DNA from: Treponema sp.
Lineage (GTDB): Bacteria; Spirochaetota; Spirochaetia; Treponematales; Breznakiellaceae
Assembly: GCA_031290325.1 (NCBI GenBank)
Contig: JAITNU010000055.1
Span: forward strand, 1-33,073
Reading direction: 5' to 3'
DNA: 33,073 nucleotides
The notes under the pieces were generated by a model. It was given only the letters and a program-made list of their open reading frames with translations. It was not told the DNA's origin and searched no databases. The first letter of the stretch is position 1; every line of letters starts with the position of its first letter. Below, one piece after another: positions 8,888 through 19,151 of this stretch. Both the position numbers and the translations under genes were made by a program.

Positions 8888-9229
8888 CTACCCGCTTACA
8901 TCAACATTTTTTCCCAGACTCGGATCCCGGATAATAGAAGCAGCCTTTCCATAATCCTCATGCTTTTTTTCTTTTTGACGAGCCTCCTCCTTATCTTCCG
9001 CATCCGCTCCCGTCCGTTTACGGGCGCCCCGGTCTTTGACCCCCTCGGTACCTGCTCCGGTATCCTGGGCCTCGTTTACCGCTTGAATCGCTTCTTCGGT
9101 TTCTTTCTGTACTTGAATCCCCTGCAGGGCCTGTTGGATTGCCAGACCCTCCTTCTGGGATGCCTGTGTCTTACCAACCTGATCGAGCTGGTTAAACATG
9201 ACCTGCAGGTCAATCGGCTGAATAGCCAT
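8888..9229 (-). CDS. Small charged, Gln-rich protein of the flagellar cluster (start revised to internal ATG)
   Basis: ORF track start 9265; MAIQPIDLQVMFNQLDQ start at 9229 has GAGGT upstream and overlaps the upstream CDS by only 20 nt. Confidence 0.7.
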   Translation of the reverse strand: MAIQPIDLQVMFNQLDQVGKTQASQKEGLAIQQALQGIQVQKETEEAIQAVNEAQDTGAGTEGVKDRGARKRTGADAEDKEEARQKEKKHEDYGKAASIIRDPSLGKNVDVSG

Positions 9230-11174
9230 CAGGACCTCGCTTTGCCTCTGCGTCCGGTTCTTCATATTTAACGACCTTGATAAGTTCGTTTTCCAGGATG
9301 AAGGTAACCGCCTTGTATTCGGTCTGTACTTTTTCTATGGTATCCATGATGATGATTTTAACCCCAGGATACACTTTTTCCGCCGCAGAGACCCGTCCCC
9401 GGACCTTGAGGTCCACAAGAGATTGCTGCATGGCGCTAATATCTTCGTTTATTTTTTTTAAATCAGCGGCCATAGTTTTTTGACGAGCCTGGAGGTCTTG
9501 CAGATACGCTTCTTTGTCCGGAGGCAGGGATTTGCGCTGTTGGAGGATATTGTTCAGGGTCTGGAAGTCAAGCTTCATTTGCTCAAACTCTTTCATCATC
9601 TCCGTTTTCTGGGCTATCAGGATATTAAGCTGTTCTTTGATCTTAGGATCAACGCCGACTTCACAGGTGGTTTCCGTGCCTCCGGCGGAACTGCCAATGA
9701 TCTTGGCATTGATCTCCTCTGTCGCCCGCAGGCGTCCGCCGACGATGCGCGCCCGTTTTCCCTGACATACGATGCGCTTAAGGGCATCCACCTGACAATT
9801 GACAATACCATCAGAGGCGATCACCATACCCCCGGCCTGAATGATCGTGTTTTCCATAAACCGTGCCCATACAGAGCGACCTGCCCGGATAATACCGTTG
9901 GCACTTTTGCCGGTGATCCCTTTACGCACCACGATATCCCCGTCTGCGTCTAATTCCGCCCTTTCCGCGTTTCCATTAATTTCGATATTCCCCGAAGCCT
10001 TAACCGAAAACCCATCCTCCACATTACCGGATACGACAACATTCCCCAGGAACATGATATTCCCTGTTTTAATATTGACGTTCCCCTGGACGGTCAATAT
10101 GGGTTCCACACTGACTTTCCCGGCTACTAGTATGGCTTGCCCGTTGATATCCGCAAGGATTGTGGCGCCGTCATCCCCGGCATGGACATGCTCCCCTAAG
10201 GGAAGCTCTATATCATTGCCCTTCTTCGTAGGCATATAGCCGCCGAGAACGGTCCGTCCCCGCACACCCTCTTCTGCCGGAATTTTGGTAGCCAGGGGCT
10301 GGCTGGCGACCACATTCTGGATCGTATTGTGTTCCTTGAAATCAACGCTGCCATCCCGTTCTTGCTGCAAGCGGATCTTAGCCTGGCTGATTTCAAAATG
10401 GTACTTCATATAGGCATCCCGGCCATTCACTGCCTGGGTCCCCTCAGCCACCAATACCGGCACTTTATACGTCGGCCGGTCCACAAAATCCTGGAGGAAA
10501 TTATCCTTAATGCCATAGACCACCCGGTTATCCTTGAGGATGCTGACAATGGTCTCCACCTCCAGGTCGCAGCCCCCCGATCCAGGAGGGGTTACGGAAA
10601 TATAGGCCTTCATATTCTCATCCGTAATGTTCACACTTATCATACTATCGTTGGTATATTTGCGGTTGAAGGTTCCAACCCGCATATAGATACCCTGCGC
10701 CGCTCTGACTATCGTGCGTACCATGACCCCATCAATTTCCATGACATTCCGGGTTTTTAAAAGCTCCGTGGCCTGGGCCTCAGTAGCCCGAATTCCATTA
10801 CCCACCGCAGGCACCGCTTTAAGATAGGCTCCATCATTCCGCAGGTGTACAAAGACCGCTCCATCCTTATCCACGATAACCGACTCGGCGGCTTCCTCAT
10901 CGATCTCTTCTATAATATCCTCCACAACTTTTTTCTTATGGCTTACCCCTTCATAGGCATGGATCTTCCACTCTTTTTTCCCGGACCCCAGAAATCCGGG
11001 GAACCCCCGCTCGATAATTTCATATTCAATCCGCCTGACCGACAGGTTGAGCAGGGTGGCCGCTTCCGCAACCGCTGCTTCCAGGGTGGGACCTGTGGCC
11101 TCCACCGTATGAATAGCCCTGTCTGCCTCTAACTGATCCTTCATATACTCCTGAAGCTGGACAAAATCAATCAT
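9210..11174 (-). CDS. FapA/DUF342 family polymerisation-type protein with N-terminal Jag_N-like domain
   Basis: Beta-helix-like repeats (VQGNVNIKTGNIMFLGNVVVSGNVEDGFSVKASGNIEINGNAERAELDADGDIVVRKGITGK), C-terminal coiled coil, N-terminal ATLLNLSVRRIEYEIIERGFPGFLGSGKKEWKI resembling Jag_N. Confidence 0.88.
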   Translation of the reverse strand: MIDFVQLQEYMKDQLEADRAIHTVEATGPTLEAAVAEAATLLNLSVRRIEYEIIERGFPGFLGSGKKEWKIHAYEGVSHKKKVVEDIIEEIDEEAAESVIVDKDGAVFVHLRNDGAYLKAVPAVGNGIRATEAQATELLKTRNVMEIDGVMVRTIVRAAQGIYMRVGTFNRKYTNDSMISVNITDENMKAYISVTPPGSGGCDLEVETIVSILKDNRVVYGIKDNFLQDFVDRPTYKVPVLVAEGTQAVNGRDAYMKYHFEISQAKIRLQQERDGSVDFKEHNTIQNVVASQPLATKIPAEEGVRGRTVLGGYMPTKKGNDIELPLGEHVHAGDDGATILADINGQAILVAGKVSVEPILTVQGNVNIKTGNIMFLGNVVVSGNVEDGFSVKASGNIEINGNAERAELDADGDIVVRKGITGKSANGIIRAGRSVWARFMENTIIQAGGMVIASDGIVNCQVDALKRIVCQGKRARIVGGRLRATEEINAKIIGSSAGGTETTCEVGVDPKIKEQLNILIAQKTEMMKEFEQMKLDFQTLNNILQQRKSLPPDKEAYLQDLQARQKTMAADLKKINEDISAMQQSLVDLKVRGRVSAAEKVYPGVKIIIMDTIEKVQTEYKAVTFILENELIKVVKYEEPDAEAKRGPDGYSAD

Positions 11175-11176
11175 GC

Positions 11177-11965
11177 TTATATAATCCCCTTCCGTATATT
11201 TGTGAGCTTTGAACGAAGCCTGAGTATCGCCTTGGTATGCAGTTGGGATACCCGGGACTCAGTTACTTCCAATACCTGGCCTATCTCTTTTAAGGTCAGA
11301 TCTTCATAGTAATACAAGACCAGTATCTTTTTCTCCTTATCCGGCAGTTCATTGATCTGCTCCACAATGACCCGGCGGATCTCCTCTTTCTCCACAATGA
11401 CATCAGGATTGAGACTGGCAGGAGACTCGATACTATCCCCAATAGAGACCTTATCATTTTCATCCCCTGAAAACCACACATCATTCAGGGAAAGCACCGA
11501 AGTGCCGGATATTTTCATCATGGTTTTAAGGTACTCATCTTCCTTCATGCCCAGGGAACCGGCGATTTCCTGATCCGTCGCGGTTCTTCCCAACTGGGCT
11601 TCCAAGGATCCAATGGCTTCCTCTACTTCCCTGGTCTTTTGCCGTACTGACCGGGGAACCCAATCAATGGAACGGAGTTCATCAAAGATAGCCCCTCGTA
11701 TCCGGGTTACCGCATAGGTTTTAAATTTAACCCCCTTCTCGGGATCAAATTTTTCAATGGCATCTAAGAGACCAAAAACACCAAATCCCACAAGATCCTC
11801 AAACTCAACATTGTGGGGCATACCAATTGCGACTTTACCGGCCACATACTTCACCAAAGGGGCATATTGTTTTATAAAAGTTTCCCGTATTTTTGAATCC
11901 CGGCCCTGGCGGTATTCATGCCAGAGTACCTCTTCTGCTTTTTGTTCCAGGGGGACATTCCCCAT
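11177..11965 (-). CDS. fliA: FliA/WhiG family RNA polymerase sigma factor (sigma-28 type)
   Basis: Sigma70 region 2 ([71 protein letters not shown]) and region 4 ([24 protein letters not shown]). Confidence 0.95.
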   Translation of the reverse strand: MGNVPLEQKAEEVLWHEYRQGRDSKIRETFIKQYAPLVKYVAGKVAIGMPHNVEFEDLVGFGVFGLLDAIEKFDPEKGVKFKTYAVTRIRGAIFDELRSIDWVPRSVRQKTREVEEAIGSLEAQLGRTATDQEIAGSLGMKEDEYLKTMMKISGTSVLSLNDVWFSGDENDKVSIGDSIESPASLNPDVIVEKEEIRRVIVEQINELPDKEKKILVLYYYEDLTLKEIGQVLEVTESRVSQLHTKAILRLRSKLTNIRKGII

Positions 11966-11979
11966 AGTCTATCCCTTTA

Positions 11980-12564
11980 TTATCGCTTTAATATGGTCTG
12001 TATAGCGGCGGCCATGATCTTGGGATCAACCTTTACCAGATCCTCGACCTTACCCGTACCCCGCGATTTTTTTAAAATAGGAGCTTCCGATACTCCCTCT
12101 GTTTCATAGTGATCATCGTCCTGATGAAACGTGCCCTCCATGGATTCATGATTCGGGAGTGTATCCACCGGATTAGCCGCGCTTTGAGCAGGCCGTACCG
12201 GCGAAACAGGCACAAAATCGGCAGGAGCAGCTTGTTCCGCTACCACTTCTCTTTTAGTATATGCATTCTCAGCGTTCTGGTCCAGACCTGCTGCCAGGGG
12301 CGGCTCACCCCGGACGATCCCCGCATCCTCTACCGTAATATCCACCTGGGAGCCAGGACCTCCTTCACCCTCCTCATTGAGTAGTTCCGGTAAGAAGCGG
12401 CTGACCAGGGCCTGGGCGCCCCAGGCCAGGACAAAAAAACCTGCTCCACAAAACAAAGCCCGAATCAGGATAATGAAGAAGGTGCTCCCACTTATGATCC
12501 CGATCAGGAACGAAAGGATAAACGCGACCCCTCCGGCAATAGCATTGACCGTTACATTAAACAC
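11980..12564 (-). CDS. Hypothetical membrane protein between flhG and fliA
   Basis: Two N-terminal hydrophobic segments, disordered acidic middle, C-terminal VDPKIMAAAIQTILKR; in the same run of genes. Confidence 0.7.
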   Translation of the reverse strand: MFNVTVNAIAGGVAFILSFLIGIISGSTFFIILIRALFCGAGFFVLAWGAQALVSRFLPELLNEEGEGGPGSQVDITVEDAGIVRGEPPLAAGLDQNAENAYTKREVVAEQAAPADFVPVSPVRPAQSAANPVDTLPNHESMEGTFHQDDDHYETEGVSEAPILKKSRGTGKVEDLVKVDPKIMAAAIQTILKR

Positions 12565-12576
12565 GTTGGCAACCTT

Positions 12577-13464
12577 TCATACCCGGCCCAGAAGCCGCCA
12601 AAGCCGATTCCCGAAGCCACCGGTTTTACGGGGTTCAGTCTTTTCCATCCGTTCCACAATATGCTGGATACAGATGGAAGCCTTACACTTAGGGTCGATG
12701 ACCATAAAGGGTTTCTGCCGCAAAACCGCCTGAGAAACCAGGGGATCATCGTAAATAAAGCCCAGGTAATCCACCTTGATGTTTAAGAATTGACCGGCAA
12801 TATGGGTCATCCTATCTGCCACTTTATTTGCCTCCGTAACACTCCGTACCCGGTTTACCACAAGCTTAAGTCCCATGTTCAGCGTTTCCATCATCTCTGT
12901 CGCGATGATCTTGGTGATACCGTAGGCATCGGTGATAGCCGTAGGTTCCGGGGTTGTAACGATCACTGCATCGTCCGCAGCGGCGATAAAATCGAGGACA
13001 TTGCTGGAAACCCCTGCGCTGGTATCAATGATAATGATATCCGCACCGGAAAGGGATTCCAGTTCATCAATAAAATACTGCCGTTCATCTTCAGGAAGAT
13101 TGGCAATCATGGAAAGCCCCGATGCTCCTGCGACAATGGAAATGCCGTACTCGGTTTCCACAAGGATTTCCTTCATGGTTTTCTGCTTACGCATCAGATG
13201 GTACAGGGTAAACTTGGGGATAATGTTGAGCATCACATTCACATTGGCAAGCCCCAAATCCGCATCCATGACCACTACCTTTTTACCCAGCCGCGCATAG
13301 GCCAGGGCCATGTTGATCGAGACATTGGTTTTTCCCACCCCCCCCTTACCGCTGGTGACCGTAATGATCCGGTTTTTTTTCGGTTCCTTGGGTTTTGCCG
13401 AAGTCTCCTGAAAAACATTTTGTTTACGCATTAACTCCCGTAGTTTTTCAGCCTGGTCTTCCAT
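12577..13464 (-). CDS. flhG: MinD/ParA-like ATPase FlhG (FleN/YlxH)
   Basis: Deviant Walker A TSGKGGVGKTNVSINMALAYARLGKKVVVMDADLGLANVNVML, immediately downstream of flhF. Confidence 0.94.
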   Translation of the reverse strand: MEDQAEKLRELMRKQNVFQETSAKPKEPKKNRIITVTSGKGGVGKTNVSINMALAYARLGKKVVVMDADLGLANVNVMLNIIPKFTLYHLMRKQKTMKEILVETEYGISIVAGASGLSMIANLPEDERQYFIDELESLSGADIIIIDTSAGVSSNVLDFIAAADDAVIVTTPEPTAITDAYGITKIIATEMMETLNMGLKLVVNRVRSVTEANKVADRMTHIAGQFLNIKVDYLGFIYDDPLVSQAVLRQKPFMVIDPKCKASICIQHIVERMEKTEPRKTGGFGNRLWRLLGRV

Positions 13465-13467
13465 TGC

Positions 13468-14742
13468 TTATCTCCATTGAATTTGTTCGGCTTCATCACT
13501 GGGAAATCGCCCCTCAATCTTTGCCCTATTGACATGGAAGCCCTCAAGATTAATAAGAAAACGAACGATTGTAGCCTTCTGTATATTGCTGGGAACCTTC
13601 TGTCCATCGGTAATATATGATATTGATTTCCCCCGTTCTGAAAGGGCGCTAATCACATTGCCTACCCGTATGGTTTCATCCAGTTTCGTGATGATCACCG
13701 AGCGGTAATTAAATGGTTCAAACTGCCGTAAAATTTCCTTTAAATCACTGGATTTAGTAGTAGCCGCCACCGCCAGGTACAGCTCCGCCTGAGTTCCACA
13801 GGCATCCAAAAGCTGCTTCATCTCCCCCAGTTTCACCGAATCCCGGGGACTCTTCCCGATGGTATCCACGAGGATCATGTCCACCCCATCGGAATACTGG
13901 GCTATAGTCTTTTTAAGATCGTCGTAGTCTTCCACATAGGAAACCGGCAGGGCCATGATATTGCCATAGGCTTCTATCTGTGCCTTGGCGCCGATTCGGA
14001 ACGCGTCGGTGGTGATCATCCGCACTGAAAGGGGGCGTCTCCCCGAATTCCCAATCCCGAAAATAGCGGCCAGTTTGGCGATGGTCGTCGTCTTACCCAC
14101 CCCCGTGGGTCCGACCAGGGCCATGATCCGGGGTCGCCGCTGGAATTTATCCTCCTTGTAGAGGATGATACTCTCACCGATCCACTCCAGCACCCGATCC
14201 TGCACCGCTTCATACTTATTGAGGGCATCCAGGGAAAATTCCCGTTTGATACGATCCAGAACGTTCTGGCAATAGGGAGGTGAAAAATCATTCAGCGTGA
14301 GGATTTCCTCGATACGGTCCAAGGTGGGATGTTCTTCACTGGGGGAACCGCCCACTGCGTTGGCCTCGATCTTTTCCTTGAGGGTACGAACCTCGCTCAA
14401 GACCATTTGCAGGGTCGGATCCCCCCGGTTGGCTGCAGCAATGACCTTCTTCTTTTCTTCCTCAAAATCAAGGGGTTTCCGGGGATCCGCCGGCGTGGTG
14501 AAGGCTTGAGTTCCTATCGGGCCGGGAGGGCTTGCACTGGAAAGCGCCAGAGAATTCACATTTTTTATGATGTTATTTGAGGTAAACCCGGTAACTTCCA
14601 CCCCATCTTTGGCAAAAAGCCCCAGAAATCCTCCCATACGGATATTCTTATGATAGAGTATTGTATATCGATCTCCGTACTTCATACGGATTTTATTGAG
14701 ACATTCGGTATAGGTTAGGGCCTGTTCGATAAAATACTCCAT
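13468..14742 (-). CDS. flhF: Flagellar SRP-type GTPase FlhF
   Basis: SRP GTPase motifs (MALVGPTGVGKTTTIAKLAA, ILVDTIGKSPRD, ITKLDET) plus N-terminal B domain. Confidence 0.95.
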   Translation of the reverse strand: MEYFIEQALTYTECLNKIRMKYGDRYTILYHKNIRMGGFLGLFAKDGVEVTGFTSNNIIKNVNSLALSSASPPGPIGTQAFTTPADPRKPLDFEEEKKKVIAAANRGDPTLQMVLSEVRTLKEKIEANAVGGSPSEEHPTLDRIEEILTLNDFSPPYCQNVLDRIKREFSLDALNKYEAVQDRVLEWIGESIILYKEDKFQRRPRIMALVGPTGVGKTTTIAKLAAIFGIGNSGRRPLSVRMITTDAFRIGAKAQIEAYGNIMALPVSYVEDYDDLKKTIAQYSDGVDMILVDTIGKSPRDSVKLGEMKQLLDACGTQAELYLAVAATTKSSDLKEILRQFEPFNYRSVIITKLDETIRVGNVISALSERGKSISYITDGQKVPSNIQKATIVRFLINLEGFHVNRAKIEGRFPSDEAEQIQWR

Positions 14743-14751
14743 GTTTACTCC

Positions 14752-16860
14752 TTAACGGTCCAACCTGACCACCCCCACCTGTTCCAGCGTAATATCTGAA
14801 ACGATCTCATGAACCGAAAGGACTACTAATTCCGGCAATTCCCGCTCTGTGGAGGACTTAACAAGGTAGCGGGCCTGCTCAGAACAGAGGATAATCGGGA
14901 ACCAGCCATGCTCCTGCATAGCGGACACCGAACGGGACAGGGCCTTTATCCAGGCATTCTGGACTGCCGGGTCCAAGGCCGACATGACCCCTGCAGCGAT
15001 TTCCACCCGGCTTTCAATGATCTTCTGTTCCAGACCCTGATCGATGGTTAATACATGGAGTACCCGGTCTTCATCAATATAACGATGGCAGAGCTGTCTG
15101 CCCAGGGCCTGCCGGGCCTTTTCAGTCAGGAACCGGATATCCCGGGTAACCGGGGCAAAATCCGCCACTGCCTCCAGAATCGTTACCATGTTACGAATGG
15201 AGACCTGTTCCCGCAGCAGCCCCTGGAGGACCTTTTGAATTTCCCCGAGGCTCAGGGCCTTCTGACCCAGGACCTCATCCACCACCGCCGGATATTCCTT
15301 TTTCAGCGTATCGAGGATCGCCTGGGTTTCCTGGCGGCCCAGGATTTCCGACGCATGACGTTTGATGATCTCCGTCAAATGGGTGGCGATTATCGAGGGA
15401 GGATCCACCACGGTGTACCCGGCCCGTTCGGCCTCGTCCCGTCTATCCTCGTAGATCCAGATGGCCGGAAGCCCGAAGGCAGGGTCCCGGGTCTTTTCCC
15501 CAGGCAGCTCCTCCCGTACTGTGCCGGGATTGATACAGAGGTAATACCCCATCCGTATCTTTCCCTGGCCCACATCGACTCCCCGAATCTTGAAACAGTA
15601 TTCCGAAGGCTCAAGGAGCATATTGTCGATGATCCGGATCTTGGGGATGACCAGGCCCAGATCCAGAGCCGATTGCCGGCGGACCCCCTGTACCCGTTCC
15701 AGCAGTTCCGCTCCCTTATCCTTATCAACCAGGGGAATAAGCCCATATCCCAATTCCAGGGACAGGGCATCCAAGGGCACCACCGGAGACATTTCCCCCG
15801 TATCCTCCTTGGGCTTCTTTGGATCCGCAGAAGCGGCCATCATGTCATTAAACTGCGCTTTCCGTTTCTGGGTCTGTCCAAGTTTAAAGGCCAAAAGGCC
15901 CAAAAGCAGCGCCATAGGGATGAGTACATACCAGGGGAAGCCCGGGAGCAGGGCAAAACCCAGGAGCACAAAGGCGCCGATCCAGTAGATCCGGGCATCC
16001 CGGGTAAACTGAATCGCCACATCCTCCCCCAGGGTGCCGTTTGAAACAGAACGGGTAACCACAATACCGGTGGCAGTGGATATGAGGAGGGCCGGAAACT
16101 GGGACAGAAGGCCATCCCCAATGGAAAAGGAGATATAGGTTTCAACAGCCTGAGCTATAGGCTCCCCATGAATGGCAGCCCCGATGATGATCCCCCCAAG
16201 AATATTAATGGCGGTAATGAAGATACCGATCTTAACATTCCCGGAGATAAATTTACTGGAACCGTCCATGGCACCGTAAAAATCCACTTCCTGCTGGAGG
16301 TCCTGTTTGCGGGACCGGGCCTCTTCCTCAGTGATAGCCCCAGAATTGAACTCCGCCTCAATAGCCATCTGCTTCCCCGGCAGGCCGTCCAGGGCAAAGC
16401 GAGCGGCGACTTCGGACACTCTGGTGGCCCCCTTGGTGATGACCACCACCTGCACCGCGATGATCACGATGAAGATGATGAACCCCACCACCAGGCCCTC
16501 GGTCCCGCCGGAACCGACCACAAAGGAGGAGAAGGCCCGGATCATCCGTCCGTCAAAGTCTGCCCCCTGGGTCAGGATGAGCCGGGTGGAGGACACATTC
16601 AGGGCCAGGCCAAAGACGGTAACCACGAGGAGTATTGTCGGAAACACACTGAAATCAGTGGCCTTCTTGGTATAGAGCACAATAAGAAGGATGAGGAGCC
16701 CAAGTACCATGTTCATTGCCATGAAGGTATCCAGCAATACCGTGGGCAGGGGGACGATGAGCATGATCACCACCACCACTACCGCAAGGGCAATAAACAG
16801 ATCCCGGGAATTCCCCATAATATTCGTCACATTGTTTGTATTATTCGCTTTAGTTGCCAT
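14752..16860 (-). CDS. flhA: Flagellar export protein FlhA (start revised from 16923 to 16860)
   Basis: FHIPEP-type protein (VSEVAARFALDGLPGKQMAIEAEFNSG); ATG at 16860 has GAAGGAG immediately upstream. Confidence 0.95.
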   Translation of the reverse strand: MATKANNTNNVTNIMGNSRDLFIALAVVVVVIMLIVPLPTVLLDTFMAMNMVLGLLILLIVLYTKKATDFSVFPTILLVVTVFGLALNVSSTRLILTQGADFDGRMIRAFSSFVVGSGGTEGLVVGFIIFIVIIAVQVVVITKGATRVSEVAARFALDGLPGKQMAIEAEFNSGAITEEEARSRKQDLQQEVDFYGAMDGSSKFISGNVKIGIFITAINILGGIIIGAAIHGEPIAQAVETYISFSIGDGLLSQFPALLISTATGIVVTRSVSNGTLGEDVAIQFTRDARIYWIGAFVLLGFALLPGFPWYVLIPMALLLGLLAFKLGQTQKRKAQFNDMMAASADPKKPKEDTGEMSPVVPLDALSLELGYGLIPLVDKDKGAELLERVQGVRRQSALDLGLVIPKIRIIDNMLLEPSEYCFKIRGVDVGQGKIRMGYYLCINPGTVREELPGEKTRDPAFGLPAIWIYEDRRDEAERAGYTVVDPPSIIATHLTEIIKRHASEILGRQETQAILDTLKKEYPAVVDEVLGQKALSLGEIQKVLQGLLREQVSIRNMVTILEAVADFAPVTRDIRFLTEKARQALGRQLCHRYIDEDRVLHVLTIDQGLEQKIIESRVEIAAGVMSALDPAVQNAWIKALSRSVSAMQEHGWFPIILCSEQARYLVKSSTERELPELVVLSVHEIVSDITLEQVGVVRLDR

Positions 16861-16919
16861 AGCTCCTTCATTATAAATTCCTCTATACAGTATACTCCTC
16901 ATACCAAGAATACGCCAGA

Positions 16920-18056
16920 TCACGCCCCACGGTTCTGCGCGTTCCGACGTTCCTCATTAATATGCATCACTTTACTCAAGACCAGGGCCACCACTTCCCA
17001 ATAGGCTTCTGGTATCATATCCCCAACTTCGGTTTCCGCATAGAGGGCCCGGGCCAGGGGTTTATTTTCGACAATAGGAACGTTATTATCCTGGGCGAGG
17101 CGGCGGATTCTAAAGGCCATCTCATCTTCCCCCTTGGCGGTAACCTGGGGAGCCGCCATGTTTTCCCGGTTATATTCCAGGGCCACGGCGAAGTGGGTCG
17201 GGTTGGTGATGACCACATCGGCCTTGGGCACATTGACCGCCATGTTTTGGGTCATCAGCTCCCGCATACGGCTGCGCAGGCGGGACTTGACATAGGGGTC
17301 GCCCTCATACATCTTCCGTTCTTCCTTCACCTCCTGTTTGGTCATCTTGAGGGATTCCCGGTACTGCCAGCGCTGGAACATATAGTCTGGAATCGAGAGG
17401 AGGAGGAGGAGGAGGGCCGACATGATGAGCATCTTCGCCGCCAGGGAGGTCACGGTGCTGAACCCCAGCCACAAGCCCGCGTTTTGCAGGTTTGCCAGTT
17501 CCCGTATCTTGGAACGAATCAGAAAAAACGCCACCATACCAATAATCGCCATTTTGACAATGGACTTAAAAAAATTAAACACCCCTTCTGCCGAGAAGAG
17601 GGTACGCTGGAAATACCGTCCGAAATGGGGGAGGATCTTAGAAAAATTCGGCATCAGGGGCTTAGTGGTAAACAGGAACCCGGTCTGGACCAAATTGGAG
17701 AAAATAGCCGCTATCAGGGCCATAATAATGATGGGCAGGGCCAGCCGTATATAATAGGACAAAACCATTCCCCCCAGGAGCCTGTCGGTAATCGGATCCA
17801 GTTCACCCACACGGAGCAGAAAGAAGCGCACCATTTCCACACAGGTCCTGAGCATGAAGGGGGCAAGGAAGAAGATCATGAGGGTGGGAAAGAGCAACAC
17901 CAAAGCGCCGATGAATTCCTGACTCTTGGCAACCCGTCCCTCATCCTCCCGTGCCCGCTGGATCTTATATTCCGAGGGTTCCTCAGTACGCCCCTCATCC
18001 TCAGCGGCGAACCACTGGAGATCTATAGCCGGGATCACCCCTAACTCCTCCCTCAT
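16920..18056 (-). CDS. flhB: Flagellar export switch protein FlhB
   Basis: EEPSEYKIQRAREDEGRVAKSQEF start, NPTHFAVALEY autocleavage motif. Confidence 0.95.
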   Translation of the reverse strand: MREELGVIPAIDLQWFAAEDEGRTEEPSEYKIQRAREDEGRVAKSQEFIGALVLLFPTLMIFFLAPFMLRTCVEMVRFFLLRVGELDPITDRLLGGMVLSYYIRLALPIIIMALIAAIFSNLVQTGFLFTTKPLMPNFSKILPHFGRYFQRTLFSAEGVFNFFKSIVKMAIIGMVAFFLIRSKIRELANLQNAGLWLGFSTVTSLAAKMLIMSALLLLLLSIPDYMFQRWQYRESLKMTKQEVKEERKMYEGDPYVKSRLRSRMRELMTQNMAVNVPKADVVITNPTHFAVALEYNRENMAAPQVTAKGEDEMAFRIRRLAQDNNVPIVENKPLARALYAETEVGDMIPEAYWEVVALVLSKVMHINEERRNAQNRGA

Positions 18057-18865
18057 ACTCCTCCTCCAATCTGTTGGCCGATCTGCATATACAGATCCTC
18101 GATAGACTGAAACCCGGCGGCAAGCACGCGGCTGAAGGCCTCTACCATAAAGGGCATAGTGGCAAAGATGAGGAGGAAGGCCACGGTGATGGATATGGGA
18201 AACCCTTCGGCAAGGATGTTGATCTGGGGAGCAGCCTTGGAAATAAGGCCGGTGGCAAGGGAGGTGAGGAACAGGGTGCCCAGGATAGGCATGGACATGA
18301 CGATGGCATCCATAAAAAGCCGGGAAAGCCCGCCCAGGAGCATCCCCACCACCGCTTCCCGGCCTTCCACGAGGCTTATGATAGAGATCGATTGCAGGGA
18401 ACGCCAGAAGCCGCCGAGGAAGAGTTCCTGAAATCCGCCAATCGACAGAAAAACCAGCATGGCCACGGTGTTGAGGAACTGGCCCATGAGGGGGTTTTCC
18501 ACTTGCGCGAGGGGGTCGAAGGTTTCAGAGGCCCCAAAGCCCATCTGGAGAGAAAAAAACTGGCCTGCAGTGGAAAAGGACGAAAAGATGATGGTGAGGA
18601 AAAAGCCCAGGATGATACCGATGATCCCCTCGCCGATCACGAGGAACAGGAAGTTAAGGCCATAGGGGGCCAGATCCCAACCCCTCACCAGGGCCGAAGG
18701 AAAGGCCGTATACGCGGCAAACCCCGCCAGGGCCAGCTTTGCCACCTGGGGAATCGCGTCGGAGGAGAGGAGCGGGGACGTCTCAATCATGGCCAAGGCC
18801 CGAACCGCGATGAGGAGAAAGGCCGGAGCCGCTTTCAGGATTTCGTCTAACATTGCCCTATCCAT
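18053..18865 (-). CDS. fliR: Flagellar export protein FliR (ORF track start 18943; likely start 18865 or 18853)
   Basis: FliR-type multi-TM sequence; the longer ORF would run into fliQ, MDRAMLDEILKAAPAFLLIAVRA begins at 18865. Confidence 0.92.
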   Translation of the reverse strand: MDRAMLDEILKAAPAFLLIAVRALAMIETSPLLSSDAIPQVAKLALAGFAAYTAFPSALVRGWDLAPYGLNFLFLVIGEGIIGIILGFFLTIIFSSFSTAGQFFSLQMGFGASETFDPLAQVENPLMGQFLNTVAMLVFLSIGGFQELFLGGFWRSLQSISIISLVEGREAVVGMLLGGLSRLFMDAIVMSMPILGTLFLTSLATGLISKAAPQINILAEGFPISITVAFLLIFATMPFMVEAFSRVLAAGFQSIEDLYMQIGQQIGGGV

Positions 18866-18873
18866 ACATTCCC

Positions 18874-19143
18874 CTATCGCGCCATGTCCGGGATCATGTT
18901 GAAGAGCTGGATCGTATAATCCCCCAGAGAAGAAAACATCCACCCCCCCAGGAGGGCCAGTACCAGGAGTATAGCCAGCACCTTGGGAACAAAGGTGAGG
19001 GTCTGTTCCTGAATGGAAGTAGTCGCCTGCAGAATAGCCACCACCAGCCCCACGATGAGGGCGGAAAACAGCATAGGCGTTGCCAGGAGCAACACTTCCA
19101 TGATACCCCCCCGCATGAGGGTGGTAATTTCACCGATACTCAT
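18874..19143 (-). CDS. fliQ: Flagellar export protein FliQ
   Basis: 89 aa, two TMs, LLLATPMLFSALIVGLVVAILQATTSIQEQTLTFVPK. Confidence 0.95.
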   Translation of the reverse strand: MSIGEITTLMRGGIMEVLLLATPMLFSALIVGLVVAILQATTSIQEQTLTFVPKVLAILLVLALLGGWMFSSLGDYTIQLFNMIPDMAR

Positions 19144-19151
19144 CTACTCCC

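Noticed and set aside
15055-18850. Long plus-strand ORFs (329, 278, 360 and 258 aa) opposite flhA, flhB and fliR
   Set aside because: His/Gly/Gln/Asp-rich shadow translations of hydrophobic membrane-protein genes; no independent coding evidence.
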